Shown here piece after piece: positions 6,544 through 16,391 of a stretch of DNA of 59,254 nt. The notes beneath the pieces were generated by a model. It was given only the letters and a program-made list of their open reading frames with translations, did no database searches and was not told the DNA's origin. The position numbers were made by a program, and so were the translations under genes. Origin of the DNA: an uncultured Alphaproteobacteria bacterium (GTDB lineage Bacteria > Pseudomonadota > Alphaproteobacteria > RF32 > CAG-239); the NCBI GenBank assembly GCA_904501925.1, contig CAJGCO010000009.1, positions 1 to 59,254 of the forward strand, given 5' to 3'. The number at the start of each line of letters is the position of its first letter. Position 1 is the stretch's first letter.

Positions 6544-7836
6544 ATGGATAAGATTAAAATCATTGGCGGAAATCAACTGAATGGAAAAATTTATATAAGT
6601 GGCGCAAAAAATGCAGCTCTACCACTTGTTTGTGCATCTTTATTAACAGAAGAGGAACTCATATTAAAAAATGTTCCTCAACTTTCTGATATAACATTCC
6701 TTAATAAATTACTTGAATTTATGGGAAATAAAATAACAAAAAATGTTTATGAAGAAAATGGATACGAAGCACAATCTTTTACATATAAAGCTAATGAAAT
6801 AAAAGAGCTTGTTGCCCCTTATGATTTTGTAAGAAAAATGAGAGCTTCATATTATGTATTAGGACCTCTTCTTGCACGTTTTAGACATGTAGAATTTTCT
6901 TTGCCCGGAGGATGTGCTATTGGCGCAAGACCTATTGATATTCACCTTTCTTCTTTGGAACAAATGGGCGCTAATATTGAAATAAAAAATGGATACGTTG
7001 TTGCTGATGCGCCTAATGGACTAAAAGGCGCTCATATTATCTTTAGCAAAGCCTCTGTTGGTGCAACTTGTAACATATTAATGGCGGCCACTCTTGCAAA
7101 TGGTATTACAAAAATTGAAAATGCCGCTAAAGAGCCAGAAATTACCGACCTAATAGATTTATTAAACAAAATGGGGGCGAAGATTCAAGGACGTGGAACA
7201 TCTATTTTAACCATAGAAGGAGTTCAGTCTCTTAAAGGCGCCCAACATCATGTTCTTGCAGACAGAATCGAAGCTGGATCATATGCGATTGCGGCAGCTA
7301 TTACAAAAGGTAGAATCGAATTAATCAACGCAAGAGCAGAACATCTACAACAACCTTTGAGAGTTTTAGAAAAAATGGGTGTTGGAGTTGAAGTTACAGA
7401 AAACTCAATTATTGTTGATGGTACAAATAAGACTATTATCGGTGAAGATGTTTATACTGATTATTACCCTGGATTTCCTACAGACTTGCAAGCTCAATTT
7501 ATGGCTTTAATGACTGTTGCTGAAGGCGCTTCTTTAGTTACTGAAAGCATTTGGGAGAATCGTTTCATGCATGTACCAGAGTTATGCAGAATGGGCGCAA
7601 ATATAAATATTCATGGACACGCATCTGCTATTGTTAGAGGAGTAAAAAAACTATCTGGAGCTCCTGTTATGGCAACAGATTTAAGAGCCTCTTTTGCGTT
7701 GATTTTAGCTGGTTTGATAGCTGATGGCGAAACCATTGTTAATAGAGTTTATCACTTAGATAGAGGTTATGAAAAACTAGAAGAAAAGCTAAAAGCTGTT
7801 GGAGCTAATGTTGAGCGCATAAAAGCTGAAGATTAA
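6544..7836 (+). CDS. murA: UDP-N-acetylglucosamine 1-carboxyvinyltransferase
   Basis: Transfers enolpyruvate from PEP to UDP-GlcNAc, the first committed step of peptidoglycan synthesis, in the cytoplasm. The 430-residue length is normal. Substrate-binding K22-N23 are in GAKNAALP. The loop Cys that attacks PEP and is the fosfomycin target is in PGGCAIGARP (about C124), and the catalytic Asp is in GFPTDLQAQ. A longer frame begins with TTG at 6523, but AGAGGA lies at the right distance from the ATG at 6544. The stop meets the convergent glycosyltransferase gene with no gap. Confidence 0.95.
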   Translation: MDKIKIIGGNQLNGKIYISGAKNAALPLVCASLLTEEELILKNVPQLSDITFLNKLLEFMGNKITKNVYEENGYEAQSFTYKANEIKELVAPYDFVRKMRASYYVLGPLLARFRHVEFSLPGGCAIGARPIDIHLSSLEQMGANIEIKNGYVVADAPNGLKGAHIIFSKASVGATCNILMAATLANGITKIENAAKEPEITDLIDLLNKMGAKIQGRGTSILTIEGVQSLKGAQHHVLADRIEAGSYAIAAAITKGRIELINARAEHLQQPLRVLEKMGVGVEVTENSIIVDGTNKTIIGEDVYTDYYPGFPTDLQAQFMALMTVAEGASLVTESIWENRFMHVPELCRMGANINIHGHASAIVRGVKKLSGAPVMATDLRASFALILAGLIADGETIVNRVYHLDRGYEKLEEKLKAVGANVERIKAED

Positions 7837-8886
7837 TCATAAAGACAGCAAAATATTCTCAAGCTTAAGATAATTTCTTAAGCTTTTTCTTTCTGCTAAA
7901 TTATATTTATCAAAACTTCGATAAGCTTCCAACACATAAATTTTTATATCATCAATTGTTTTACCTTGGCGATATATATTATATATACCTAAATTGATTA
8001 AAAATAAAAGACTATCATCTATTAACATTTGAGTATTTCTACTTGCTGTTTTGTATTCTTCTTTTTGTTGCATTTTAGAGATACTAACCAATGACCATTT
8101 TACCATATCCATACTCTTAGACTCACTGTCTACCCTGTTGCGATAATTGTATATTGGCGCACTCAAAATAGATATTTTAGGATTATGCAAAAAGGCTTGG
8201 AAATTGAATATAATATCTTCAGCGCACTTAATACCTGGAGTAAAATTGATGTTATTATTATCTAAAAATTCTTTTAGATAAAATTTACCCCTAATATCTG
8301 TTCCTGAATAATACAAATCGCTGTATGCGTCCTTTGCATAAAACGGAGAAAACAATGATAATTTATCTAAAGTTCTTGTGGGGAAGCGACTAAGTTCTGG
8401 CACAATATCAGCCTCATTTTCACCTCTTGTTTTTCTTACCCACTCTCTATCATAAACATCATAATAACCAGTTAGCAACACATCTGACTTATCTTTTTTG
8501 ATGACATCTATTGCAAGATTAAACGCATTAGGCTCCAACCAATCATCACTATCTACAAATGTTATATACTTTGCGCTAGCAGCCTTTAACCCTACATTGC
8601 GAGCAGCTGAAACACCTTGATTGTCTTGATTTATTAATTTTATATTTTTATATTTTTTAGCATATTCTTGTAGTATTTTTAATGAGGAATCGGTTGAACC
8701 ATCATTTACAACAACAATATCAAAATCACCTTCCTGCGATAAAATACTATCTAAGCACTTTGATATATATTTTTCTGCATTATAAACTGGAACTATAACA
8801 CTTATTGTTAGTTTTGTTTTGTTATAAAAAACAAAAGCAGATATTACTAACAATAGAAGCAAAAAATATATAATTTTACTTTTCAT
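7837..8886 (-). CDS. Membrane-anchored family 2 glycosyltransferase
   Basis: A 349-residue GT-A fold enzyme. An N-terminal membrane anchor (about residues 5-20) is followed by ISVIVPVYNAEKYI, VVVNDGSTDSS, NQGVSAARNVGLKAA and the metal/nucleotide-sugar motif FVDSDDWLEP. The acceptor is unknown; these enzymes build surface polysaccharides or glycolipids. The frame extends to a TTG at 8904, but AAAGGA, which overlaps the stop of the preceding gene, sits correctly before the ATG at 8886. It is the last gene of the MoxR-DUF58 operon and is probably translationally coupled to it. Confidence 0.85.
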   Translation of the reverse strand: MKSKIIYFLLLLLVISAFVFYNKTKLTISVIVPVYNAEKYISKCLDSILSQEGDFDIVVVNDGSTDSSLKILQEYAKKYKNIKLINQDNQGVSAARNVGLKAASAKYITFVDSDDWLEPNAFNLAIDVIKKDKSDVLLTGYYDVYDREWVRKTRGENEADIVPELSRFPTRTLDKLSLFSPFYAKDAYSDLYYSGTDIRGKFYLKEFLDNNNINFTPGIKCAEDIIFNFQAFLHNPKISILSAPIYNYRNRVDSESKSMDMVKWSLVSISKMQQKEEYKTASRNTQMLIDDSLLFLINLGIYNIYRQGKTIDDIKIYVLEAYRSFDKYNLAERKSLRNYLKLENILLSL

Positions 8887-8896
8887 AAAAAGTCCT

Positions 8897-9832
8897 TTAT
8901 CCAAATATTTTTAGTTGCTTATATAGAGGTTTATCTGTCCTGATACCAACATATTGACATCCAAATTTCTTACAAAAACACTCTATTACTTTTCTTTTTT
9001 TTGCAAAATATTGAAAATATACTTCTTTAAATTCCAAAGGAGATGTATCAAACTTCAGCTCATCTCTACCATATTGGGCAGAATATTCACCACTTTCTGG
9101 TGGAACCTCTTCTATATAATCGTATACATTTATGCAATATACTTTACATTTCTTAGATAATGTGACTAATGCTTTATACGCATCATCTGTTGTATTTTTA
9201 AAATCGCTTATAACAAAAACCACAGCTCTACTTTTTATACTATACTGCAGATATTTTAGTGGATCTAATATATTTGCCTCATCATACTCTGTAGCATATT
9301 TGTATAATATATTTTTACTGGTTTGTGATATATTTTTTAGAATTGACATTAGTGATTTTTGGTTATTTTGAGCCTTAAACAAGCGTGTAACCACACCATC
9401 ATATAACAACAAACCAAATCTATCTTTATTTATTACACTTTGCCACCCTAACATAGCAGCAAGCTTTGACGCAGCAACAGATTTTAGTTCTTTTTTAGTA
9501 CCAAAAACCATATATGGAGACAAATCTAAAACAACATATACTTCTCTATCCTTTTCCTCAGAAAATACTTTTGTATATGTATTACCATGCCTTGCTGTTA
9601 CACGCCAATCAATATCACGCACATCATCGCCAAAACCATATAATCGAACTTCCTCAAATTCCATTCCTCGACCTTTAAACGCAGAACGAATATCGCCTGT
9701 TTGATCTGAAGTTATATTATTGTGACGTTGTTTTATATATGGTAAATATTTCTTTTGCTCAACCAATTCTTCTAATGGCGCATACAAGCCCTTAGATTCA
9801 AATTTAGATGATATTTCTCTTTTAAAAAACAT
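8897..9832 (-). CDS. DUF58 domain protein (MoxR partner)
   Basis: A 311-residue cytoplasmic DUF58 protein with a von Willebrand A-like fold. The conserved RDIDWRVTARHG region is followed by YVVLDLSPYM, which replaces a full MIDAS motif. DUF58 proteins are nearly always encoded beside a MoxR AAA ATPase, as here (16-base gap), and are thought to work with it in metal insertion or envelope complex assembly. The specific target is unknown. Overlap of its stop with the next ribosome site couples it to the glycosyltransferase. Confidence 0.85.
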   Translation of the reverse strand: MFFKREISSKFESKGLYAPLEELVEQKKYLPYIKQRHNNITSDQTGDIRSAFKGRGMEFEEVRLYGFGDDVRDIDWRVTARHGNTYTKVFSEEKDREVYVVLDLSPYMVFGTKKELKSVAASKLAAMLGWQSVINKDRFGLLLYDGVVTRLFKAQNNQKSLMSILKNISQTSKNILYKYATEYDEANILDPLKYLQYSIKSRAVVFVISDFKNTTDDAYKALVTLSKKCKVYCINVYDYIEEVPPESGEYSAQYGRDELKFDTSPLEFKEVYFQYFAKKRKVIECFCKKFGCQYVGIRTDKPLYKQLKIFG

Positions 9833-9848
9833 TATACCTCTTACTTAA

Positions 9849-10838
9849 TTATGGCAATGGAACCAATTTTAATAATGATGTAATTATATCATCTGCAGTT
9901 AAACCCTCTGCCTGAGCCTCAAAACTCAATATAATTCTGTGACGCAATACATCATAAACAACAGCATGAACATCTTCAGGGGTAACAAAATCTCTTCCTT
10001 CCAACCATGCATTTATTTTCGCACACTTATCTAATGCAATTGTTGCGCGAGGACTTGCCCCAAATAAAATATCATCTTTAAGGGACTCTTTATACTTTTC
10101 AGGAAATCTTGTAGCTACTACTAATTGAACAATATATTCTTCCAAAGGCTCGCTCATATACATTGATAAAACTTCTTTTCTAGCTGACATAATATCTTCA
10201 ACAGTAAGCATTCCAACCATTATAGAAAACTCCATCCATGATTGTAATTTTTCTTTAGTTTCTAATTGTTCCGAACGAACTAGTTTTAATATTTCACGCT
10301 CCACATCTGCAGTTGGTTGATCTATTTTTATATACATCAAGAATCTATCTAATTGCGCTTCTGGGAGATTATATGTTCCTTCTTGCTCTATTGGGTTTTG
10401 AGTTGCTAAAACCATAAATAATTCTGGTAATTTATATTGTTTACCACCAACACTAACTTGATGTTCTGCCATTGCTTCTAATAATGCAGATTGAACTTTT
10501 GCTGGAGCTCTGTTTATTTCATCAGCTAAAACCATATTTGCAAAAACAGGACCTTTTCTGAATTCAAAATCACCACTTTGAGCAATATAAATATCACTAC
10601 CTGTTATATCTGAAGGTAACAAATCAGGAGTAAACTGTATACGATTATAACTTACTTTTACGCACTCTGATAAGGTTTTAATAGCTTTAGTTTTTGCAAG
10701 ACCTGGGGCGCCCTCTAGCAAAGCATGTCCATCTGCTAGCAATGTAATAATTAATTTTTTAACCAAATCTTTTTGACCAACAATTTGACTATCTAAATAT
10801 TTTTGTAACGCAATAATTTTTTCTTTTATATCACTCAT
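9849..10838 (-). CDS. MoxR-family AAA+ ATPase
   Basis: A 329-residue AAA+ chaperone-like ATPase. Walker A is GAPGLAKTK (about residues 38-46), Walker B is MVLADEINRAPAK, and sensor 1 is MVLATQNP. The C-terminal lid resembles the AAA_lid_2 of MoxR. It is the first gene of a leftward MoxR-DUF58-glycosyltransferase unit. The ATG at 10838 is preceded by GGGGGAAT. It is transcribed divergently from the helicase gene. Confidence 0.9.
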   Translation of the reverse strand: MSDIKEKIIALQKYLDSQIVGQKDLVKKLIITLLADGHALLEGAPGLAKTKAIKTLSECVKVSYNRIQFTPDLLPSDITGSDIYIAQSGDFEFRKGPVFANMVLADEINRAPAKVQSALLEAMAEHQVSVGGKQYKLPELFMVLATQNPIEQEGTYNLPEAQLDRFLMYIKIDQPTADVEREILKLVRSEQLETKEKLQSWMEFSIMVGMLTVEDIMSARKEVLSMYMSEPLEEYIVQLVVATRFPEKYKESLKDDILFGASPRATIALDKCAKINAWLEGRDFVTPEDVHAVVYDVLRHRIILSFEAQAEGLTADDIITSLLKLVPLP

Positions 10839-10956
10839 TTATTCCCCCAATGTTTTATTTCTGTTCTAAAAACAAAAAATTGCTTTTTATTTTTAAAAAT
10901 ATGTTATATAGAGCATATATAAGATTTTATGGATAAAAAACAAGAAAATTGATAAG

Positions 10957-13356
10957 ATGAACAACATTTTTGATTTTGATGATAATGATGATATAAATAA
11001 TGCTCCTATTTATGACAATATTAGCGCATTAAAACCTGAACCTGTTTTTATAAACAACCTCAATCCAGAACAAAAAGAGGCCGTTTTAAAAACTGAAGGA
11101 CCTTTACTTGTTTTAGCTGGTGCTGGAACAGGAAAAACTAAAGTTTTAACTACGCGCTTGGCATATATGTTAGGTTTTCAAAATGTTCGACCTTGGAACT
11201 GTTTGGTTGTGACTTTTACTAATAGAGCTGCAAATGAAATGAAAGCAAGAGTTGAGCAACATATTGGAGATGCTGTAAACTCTGTTTGGCTAGGTACATT
11301 TCATAGTATTTGCGTTAAAATTTTAAGAAAATATCCGGAGCTTGCTGGTCTTAAACCAAACTTCACCATTCTTGGCGAAGACGACCAAAAACGAGTTATA
11401 AAAAAAATATTACAAGAAAATAATATTGATGAAAAACAATACACTCCACAGGCTGTACTAGAAAAACTATCACGCTTTAAGGATAAAGGTTTAACTATTG
11501 ATAGGGTTTTGACTGATTTTAAGCAAAACATAACATCTTTTATATATAAAGAATATCAAGCAAGACTTATTGAATTAAATTGCGTAGATTTTGGCGACAT
11601 CTTATTATATGTACTAGATATTCTTATGAAAAACCCAGAAGTATTAAATGAATACCAAGAGAAATTTAAATACATAATGGTTGATGAGTATCAAGATACA
11701 AACGTTACACAATATTTGCTTTTAAGATTATTATCTCAAAAATATCGCAATATTTGTTGTGTTGGAGATGACGATCAGTCTATTTATTCATGGCGTGGCG
11801 CAGAAATCGAAAACATATTGAAATTTAATGAAGATTTTCCTGAAGCAACAACCATTAGACTAGAAAGAAATTACCGATCAACAGCCAATATCCTGCAAGC
11901 TGCAAGTGCTGTAATTAGTCATAACTCGAAAAGACTTGGAAAAACACTGCGCGTTGCTGAGCATAGCCCTGTTTCTGAGTGTGCAAATGAAAAAATTAAA
12001 GTTGTTAGCCTATATAGTGGAGACGATGAAGCTAAATTTATAACAAAAAAAATTCAAGACTTAAAGTACGATAACTTTGATTATGAACAAATGGCAATAT
12101 TAGTTCGTACAGCATCTCAAACAAGAGCTTTCGAAGAAACTTTTATCAAAGAAGGTATTCCATACAAAGTTGTTGGTGGTTTAAAATTCTATGAACGTGC
12201 AGAAATACGTGATATGCTTTCATATTTTAGATTGATAATCCAACCAAGTGATGACCTTGCTTTTGAGAGAATCATCAATAAACCTGCAAGAGGAATTGGT
12301 GAAAAAACTATTGATAAATTTAGAGACAGAGCAAAAACAGATAAAATCCCATTATATCAAGCAATGGTAAATCTAGCAGAAGAAAATGCCTTTAGTGGTA
12401 AAGCAAAAAGCAATATAGATAGCTTTATAAATAAAATTAATGAATGGCGCAGAGTTATGCAGGCCATATCATTAGGAGAATTTGCTGAACAGGTTGCAGA
12501 AGAGAGTGGATATATTGAAATGCTAGAACAAGATAAATCTGTTGAAGCTCCTGGCAGAATTGAAAATATTAAAGAACTTATCAGTGTTATGAGCGATACT
12601 GAAACATATCCAAATCTGGCCCAATTTTTAGAACACGTTAGTCTTGTTATTGATAATGAGTACAATGACAACTCAAACAAGGTGATAATATCAACTCTTC
12701 ACGCTGCAAAAGGTCTAGAATTTGACGTAGTATTTTTACCCGGATGGGAGGAAGGAATTTTCCCTCATCAAAAATGTTTAGACTGTGGAGGTGATGAAGC
12801 TATTGAAGAAGAAAGAAGACTTGCTTATGTTGCAATAACCAGAGCAAAAAGAATCTTATATATTTCAATGGCTTTCAATAGGAAACTCTATGGACAATGG
12901 CAAAACTATTTCCCATCTAGATTTTTGAATGAATTACCTCCTGTTTGTATTGATTTAATTAACAACACAGGTTATGGAAGCGTAAAGAATAGCTCTTACA
13001 ACAATAGTAGCTATGGTGGTGGCAAAGATTATTATAAATCTAGCAACTACAATAATTCTTACAACTCATATGAAAATAAATCATATAAAAGTTCTCAAGG
13101 ACATGGGTATTTTGATAGTTATGAGAGTGTTGCATATGATGATTATGATAGCAACTCTAATGGATATTACAAAAACAATCGCAATAATGATTATTTCTAC
13201 CAAAAAAAGAAGACATCTCCACTGGTTGGAATTAGAGTTTATCACCCTAGTTTTGGATACGGAAGAATAACAGGTGTTGATGGCGATAAATGTGAAGTAT
13301 TTTTTGACAAGTTTGGTAAAAAGAAAATCATGGGGAGTTATCTTGAAAAATGCTAA
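10957..13356 (+). CDS. UvrD/PcrA-type DNA helicase
   Basis: A 799-residue superfamily 1A 3'-5' helicase for repair and removal of protein roadblocks. The Q-motif region NLNPEQKEAV is followed by Walker A LAGAGTGKT, motif II VDEYQDTN, GDDDQSIYSWRGA, YRSTANIL and VAITRAK. An unusual N-terminal acidic stretch (about 30 residues) and an Asn/Ser/Tyr/Gly-rich linker (about residues 668-745) flank the core. The C-terminus (GIRVYHPSFGYGRITG) is the PcrA-type Tudor-like domain that contacts RNA polymerase in homologues. Tiny ATG-initiated ORF upstream (10929-10952) is probably chance. The stop overlaps the NUDIX start. Confidence 0.92.
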   Translation: MNNIFDFDDNDDINNAPIYDNISALKPEPVFINNLNPEQKEAVLKTEGPLLVLAGAGTGKTKVLTTRLAYMLGFQNVRPWNCLVVTFTNRAANEMKARVEQHIGDAVNSVWLGTFHSICVKILRKYPELAGLKPNFTILGEDDQKRVIKKILQENNIDEKQYTPQAVLEKLSRFKDKGLTIDRVLTDFKQNITSFIYKEYQARLIELNCVDFGDILLYVLDILMKNPEVLNEYQEKFKYIMVDEYQDTNVTQYLLLRLLSQKYRNICCVGDDDQSIYSWRGAEIENILKFNEDFPEATTIRLERNYRSTANILQAASAVISHNSKRLGKTLRVAEHSPVSECANEKIKVVSLYSGDDEAKFITKKIQDLKYDNFDYEQMAILVRTASQTRAFEETFIKEGIPYKVVGGLKFYERAEIRDMLSYFRLIIQPSDDLAFERIINKPARGIGEKTIDKFRDRAKTDKIPLYQAMVNLAEENAFSGKAKSNIDSFINKINEWRRVMQAISLGEFAEQVAEESGYIEMLEQDKSVEAPGRIENIKELISVMSDTETYPNLAQFLEHVSLVIDNEYNDNSNKVIISTLHAAKGLEFDVVFLPGWEEGIFPHQKCLDCGGDEAIEEERRLAYVAITRAKRILYISMAFNRKLYGQWQNYFPSRFLNELPPVCIDLINNTGYGSVKNSSYNNSSYGGGKDYYKSSNYNNSYNSYENKSYKSSQGHGYFDSYESVAYDDYDSNSNGYYKNNRNNDYFYQKKKTSPLVGIRVYHPSFGYGRITGVDGDKCEVFFDKFGKKKIMGSYLEKC

Positions 13357-13997
13357 AGATTTATGATAAACATATGAATAATATAGGCCTTAGAGATAAA
13401 AAAACCACCCACGAACAAGGGCTTTGGCATAAAGTTTTTGGTGCAATTTTATATAACAATGAAAATAAATGCATATATTTTCAAACGATATTTGCTAAAA
13501 CTTCTTATACATTTGATAGAGATGATTTTATTGATTTTGCCGTTGGAGGCCATGTAGAAGAAAGTGAGAATATTTTAGCTGCAGGTATCAGAGAAACAAA
13601 AGAAGAATTAGGTATTAGTATATCAGAAAAGGATTTAAATTTTATTGGAATAAGAATATGCAATTGCAATCCTTCTGAAACATATAAAATCAGGGAATTT
13701 CAGCACTTCTACGCAATTAAGATAAACACCCAACTTAAAGACATGGATTTTAGCAAATCAGATAATGAGGTTAAATCAATTATTGAAGTAAAACTTGATG
13801 ATTATTTGAAATTACTATCCAAAGAGGTTTTTGAAATAAAAGCCAACGAAATGCTTTTAGATAAAAATACAAGAAAAGGTACTTATACTGAAAATATAAC
13901 AATTACAGATAAAAGAATCGTGAAAGATTATTTTACTGATAAAAGTATATTGGAAAAATTTTTAGCAATTAAGATGTTAATGGACACTAATAGCTAG
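13350..13997 (+). CDS. NUDIX hydrolase
   Basis: A 215-residue protein with a perfect NUDIX box at about residues 67-89: GHVEESE, then seven residues, then RETKEELGI. The pattern G-x5-E-x7-RE-x-x-EE-x-G is complete, so it should bind Mg2+ and cleave a nucleoside-diphosphate-linked substrate. The N-terminal region (LRDKKTTHEQGLWHKVFGAILYN) resembles the IPP-isomerase/YfcD-like branch. The start overlaps the helicase stop by 7 bases, indicating coupling. The substrate cannot be predicted. Confidence 0.85.
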   Translation: MLKIYDKHMNNIGLRDKKTTHEQGLWHKVFGAILYNNENKCIYFQTIFAKTSYTFDRDDFIDFAVGGHVEESENILAAGIRETKEELGISISEKDLNFIGIRICNCNPSETYKIREFQHFYAIKINTQLKDMDFSKSDNEVKSIIEVKLDDYLKLLSKEVFEIKANEMLLDKNTRKGTYTENITITDKRIVKDYFTDKSILEKFLAIKMLMDTNS

Positions 13998-14017
13998 ATT
14001 ATTTTTAGTTTTGATAT

Positions 14018-14485
14018 TTATTTTGATTTTCTAAATGAAAAATATTTATGAACAAAAAATGTTATTGTTGTTATAATAACAATACAGCAGAGCTGTGCTA
14101 CGGCTTTGTTTAGATTTGGAATTGAGTGTAACACACTATCTGGTGATATAACACTGGTTAGGTTTATATAATTAACAAAAAAAGCAAGCAACCCCATATT
14201 TAAGAAATACAAAACAATATATGACGAAAAAGCTTTAGTATACTCATGCCACCAATTACCTTTACTTTGAAAAACATAGTAACGCATTGTTGCAATAGAT
14301 ATATTTATGTTGACCAAATTCATTAATAAAAGTGAAAGTTGCTCTTTACCTGACAATAAATATAAAAAAGCATAGTAGATAAAAAATGAAACTGTCGTAT
14401 TAAAACCACCAACCAAGATAAATCTGATTTTTTCATTCAGATTAAACCATATTTTTTCTAAATATTTATATGCTTTTATAATCAT
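14018..14485 (-). CDS. GtrA-family membrane protein
   Basis: A 155-residue protein with four predicted membrane helices. It begins with a short amphipathic region, then FILVGGFNTTVSFFIYYAFLYL, typical of GtrA. Members flip or help flip lipid-linked sugars in O-antigen or teichoic acid glycosylation. Here it stands alone, convergent with the NUDIX gene (20-base gap), so its sugar and partner glycosyltransferase are unknown. The glycosyltransferase at 7837-8886 is a possible but unproven partner. Confidence 0.8.
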   Translation of the reverse strand: MIIKAYKYLEKIWFNLNEKIRFILVGGFNTTVSFFIYYAFLYLLSGKEQLSLLLMNLVNINISIATMRYYVFQSKGNWWHEYTKAFSSYIVLYFLNMGLLAFFVNYINLTSVISPDSVLHSIPNLNKAVAQLCCIVIITTITFFVHKYFSFRKSK

Positions 14486-14582
14486 TTTGACCTCTTTGGA
14501 TATTTATTACACATAAAAACCTAAATTGCAGTAAAAAAATATTTCTATACTCTTTTTTTTATTTTTTAGAGTTAAATTTAGC

Positions 14583-14610
14583 TTGCAAAAAACTCTAGTA
14601 GTGATAAAAG
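14583..14610 (+). promoter_or_regulatory. Probable gatCAB promoter
   Basis: TTGCAA (14583-14588), a 16-base spacer and TAAAAG (14605-14610) lie 30 bases before the gatC ATG. Confidence 0.4.
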
Positions 14611-14639
14611 GTTAGAGAATTTTATTTGGAGATTTAATA

Positions 14640-14927
14640 ATGGCTGTTGATAATGAAATTGTTAAGAATATTGCCTACTTATCTAGGATAAAAGTGGAGC
14701 AAGATAAATTAGAAGAAACTAAAACAGAATTTAATAAAATTTTGGCATGGGTTGAAGAATTAAACGAAGTAAATGTTGATAATATTCAACCACTTATATC
14801 TGTTCACGAGGATCCTATTGTATTGAGAGAGGATGTTGTTACGGTTGAAAACTCAAGTAATGATGTATTAGCAAATGCTCCTCAAAAAGAATTTGGATAC
14901 TTTGCTGTTCCTAAGGTTGTGGAGTAA
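14640..14927 (+). CDS. gatC: Asp/Glu-tRNA amidotransferase subunit C
   Basis: A 95-residue small subunit that wraps around GatA and holds it to GatB. Typical features are NIAYLSRIKVEQDKLEE near the N-terminus and the C-terminal LREDVV followed by APQKEFGYFAVPKVVE. It is the first gene of the gatC-gatA-gatB operon, with TTGGAG before the ATG and a 4-base gap to gatA. GatCAB converts Glu-tRNA(Gln) and Asp-tRNA(Asn) to the amidated forms, as in most Alphaproteobacteria. Confidence 0.93.
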   Translation: MAVDNEIVKNIAYLSRIKVEQDKLEETKTEFNKILAWVEELNEVNVDNIQPLISVHEDPIVLREDVVTVENSSNDVLANAPQKEFGYFAVPKVVE

Positions 14928-14931
14928 AAAA

Positions 14932-16389
14932 ATGACAGAATTAACAAATTTAACAATACATGAAACACTTAGAAAACTAAGGGCTAGAGAGGTATCTCCT
15001 ATCGAAGTTACTGAAGCTTATATAAAGAAGATTGAAGAGAATAATAGCAAGTATAATGCATATGTTACAACATCTTTTGATAAGGCTCTTGATGGTGCAA
15101 AAGAGTCTGAAAAAAGGTATATAAATGGTACAAATAAGTCATTAGATGGTATTGCAATAGGTGTAAAAGACCTATTTTGCACCAAAGATATACGAACAAC
15201 AGCATGCTCACATATTATTGATAATTTTGTACCTAAATATGAGTCCAATGTTACTCAAAATTTACTCAATGATGGTGCTTTATTTTTGGGTAAATTAAAT
15301 CTTGATGAATTTGCGATGGGTGGCAGTAATGAAACAAGTTGTTTTGGTCCTGTGGTTAACCCATGGAGTAAAGATGTTAAATTAGTTGCCGGAGGTTCAT
15401 CTGGTGGTTCGGCTGCGGCTGTTAGTGCAAATTTATGCGCTGGTTCTACTGGAACTGATACTGGTGGCTCTATTCGTCAGCCAGCTGCGTTTTGCGGTGT
15501 TACGGGTATTAAACCAACATATGGAAGATGCTCTCGTTATGGCGTTATTGCTTTTGCTTCTTCTTTAGATCAAGCTGGTCCTATTTGTAAAGATGTTACT
15601 GACTGCGCTTTGATGTTAAATTCTATGGCTGGATATGATAATAGAGATGCGACATCGTCTAATGTTAGTGTTCCTGATTTTACTTCTTTTATTGGACAAG
15701 ATATTAGAGGATTAAAAGTTGGTATTCCTGATGAGTATAGAATTGAAGGAATGAATGAAGAAATTGCTCAATATTGGAATAAGGCAACTAAGATGTTGGA
15801 AGAAAGAGGGGCTGAAATTGTTAGAATTTCTTTACCTCATACGAAATATGCACTTCCGTCATACTATGTGATTGCGCCTGCAGAGGCTTCTTCTAACTTA
15901 GCAAGATATGATGGTATTAGATATGGGAATCGTGTTGATGGAAACAACATGGAAGAACTCTATATCAACACAAGAACTCAAGGTTTTGGAAAAGAAGTTA
16001 AAAGAAGAATATTAATTGGTACTTATGTTCTTTCTGCTGGTTTTTATGATGCGTATTATTTGAAAGCTCAAAAAGTTCGTCGTTTGATTAAAAATGATTT
16101 TGATGAAGCTTTCAAAAAATGTGATGTAATCTTAACTCCAACAACTCCTGTTGAAGCTTTTGCTATTGGTGATAAGACTATGAGTGAAAATCCTATAAAT
16201 ATGTATCTAAATGATGTTTATACTGTTTCTGTAAACTTGGCTGGACTTCCTGCTATGAGTTTACCTATTGGTTTATCTAAAAATGGGCTTCCACTTGGTA
16301 TGCAACTTATTGGTAAAGCTTTTGATGAAGCAACAATATTTAAAACAGCTTATCAATTAGAACGTGATGTAAATTTTAAGAGGATATAA
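14932..16389 (+). CDS. gatA: Asp/Glu-tRNA amidotransferase subunit A
   Basis: The 485-residue glutaminase subunit of GatCAB, from the amidase signature family. The Ser-cisSer-Lys triad is visible: K79 in GVKDLF, the cis-Ser in GGSSGGSAAA (about 154) and the nucleophile in TDTGGSIRQP (about 178). It releases ammonia from Gln and channels it to GatB. The frame extends upstream into gatC, but the ATG at 14932 follows GGAG at the gatC end and gives the family-typical MTELTNLTIHE start. Confidence 0.95.
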   Translation: MTELTNLTIHETLRKLRAREVSPIEVTEAYIKKIEENNSKYNAYVTTSFDKALDGAKESEKRYINGTNKSLDGIAIGVKDLFCTKDIRTTACSHIIDNFVPKYESNVTQNLLNDGALFLGKLNLDEFAMGGSNETSCFGPVVNPWSKDVKLVAGGSSGGSAAAVSANLCAGSTGTDTGGSIRQPAAFCGVTGIKPTYGRCSRYGVIAFASSLDQAGPICKDVTDCALMLNSMAGYDNRDATSSNVSVPDFTSFIGQDIRGLKVGIPDEYRIEGMNEEIAQYWNKATKMLEERGAEIVRISLPHTKYALPSYYVIAPAEASSNLARYDGIRYGNRVDGNNMEELYINTRTQGFGKEVKRRILIGTYVLSAGFYDAYYLKAQKVRRLIKNDFDEAFKKCDVILTPTTPVEAFAIGDKTMSENPINMYLNDVYTVSVNLAGLPAMSLPIGLSKNGLPLGMQLIGKAFDEATIFKTAYQLERDVNFKRI

Positions 16390-16391
16390 TA

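Noticed and set aside
10929..10952. Seven-codon ATG frame just before the helicase gene as a leader peptide
   Set aside because: Very short, with no ribosome site and no special codons; expected by chance in AT-rich DNA.
12357..13270. Additional long frames opposite or overlapping the helicase gene
   Set aside because: They are out-of-frame shadows of a complete helicase; the one at 13013-13270 only mirrors the low-complexity linker.
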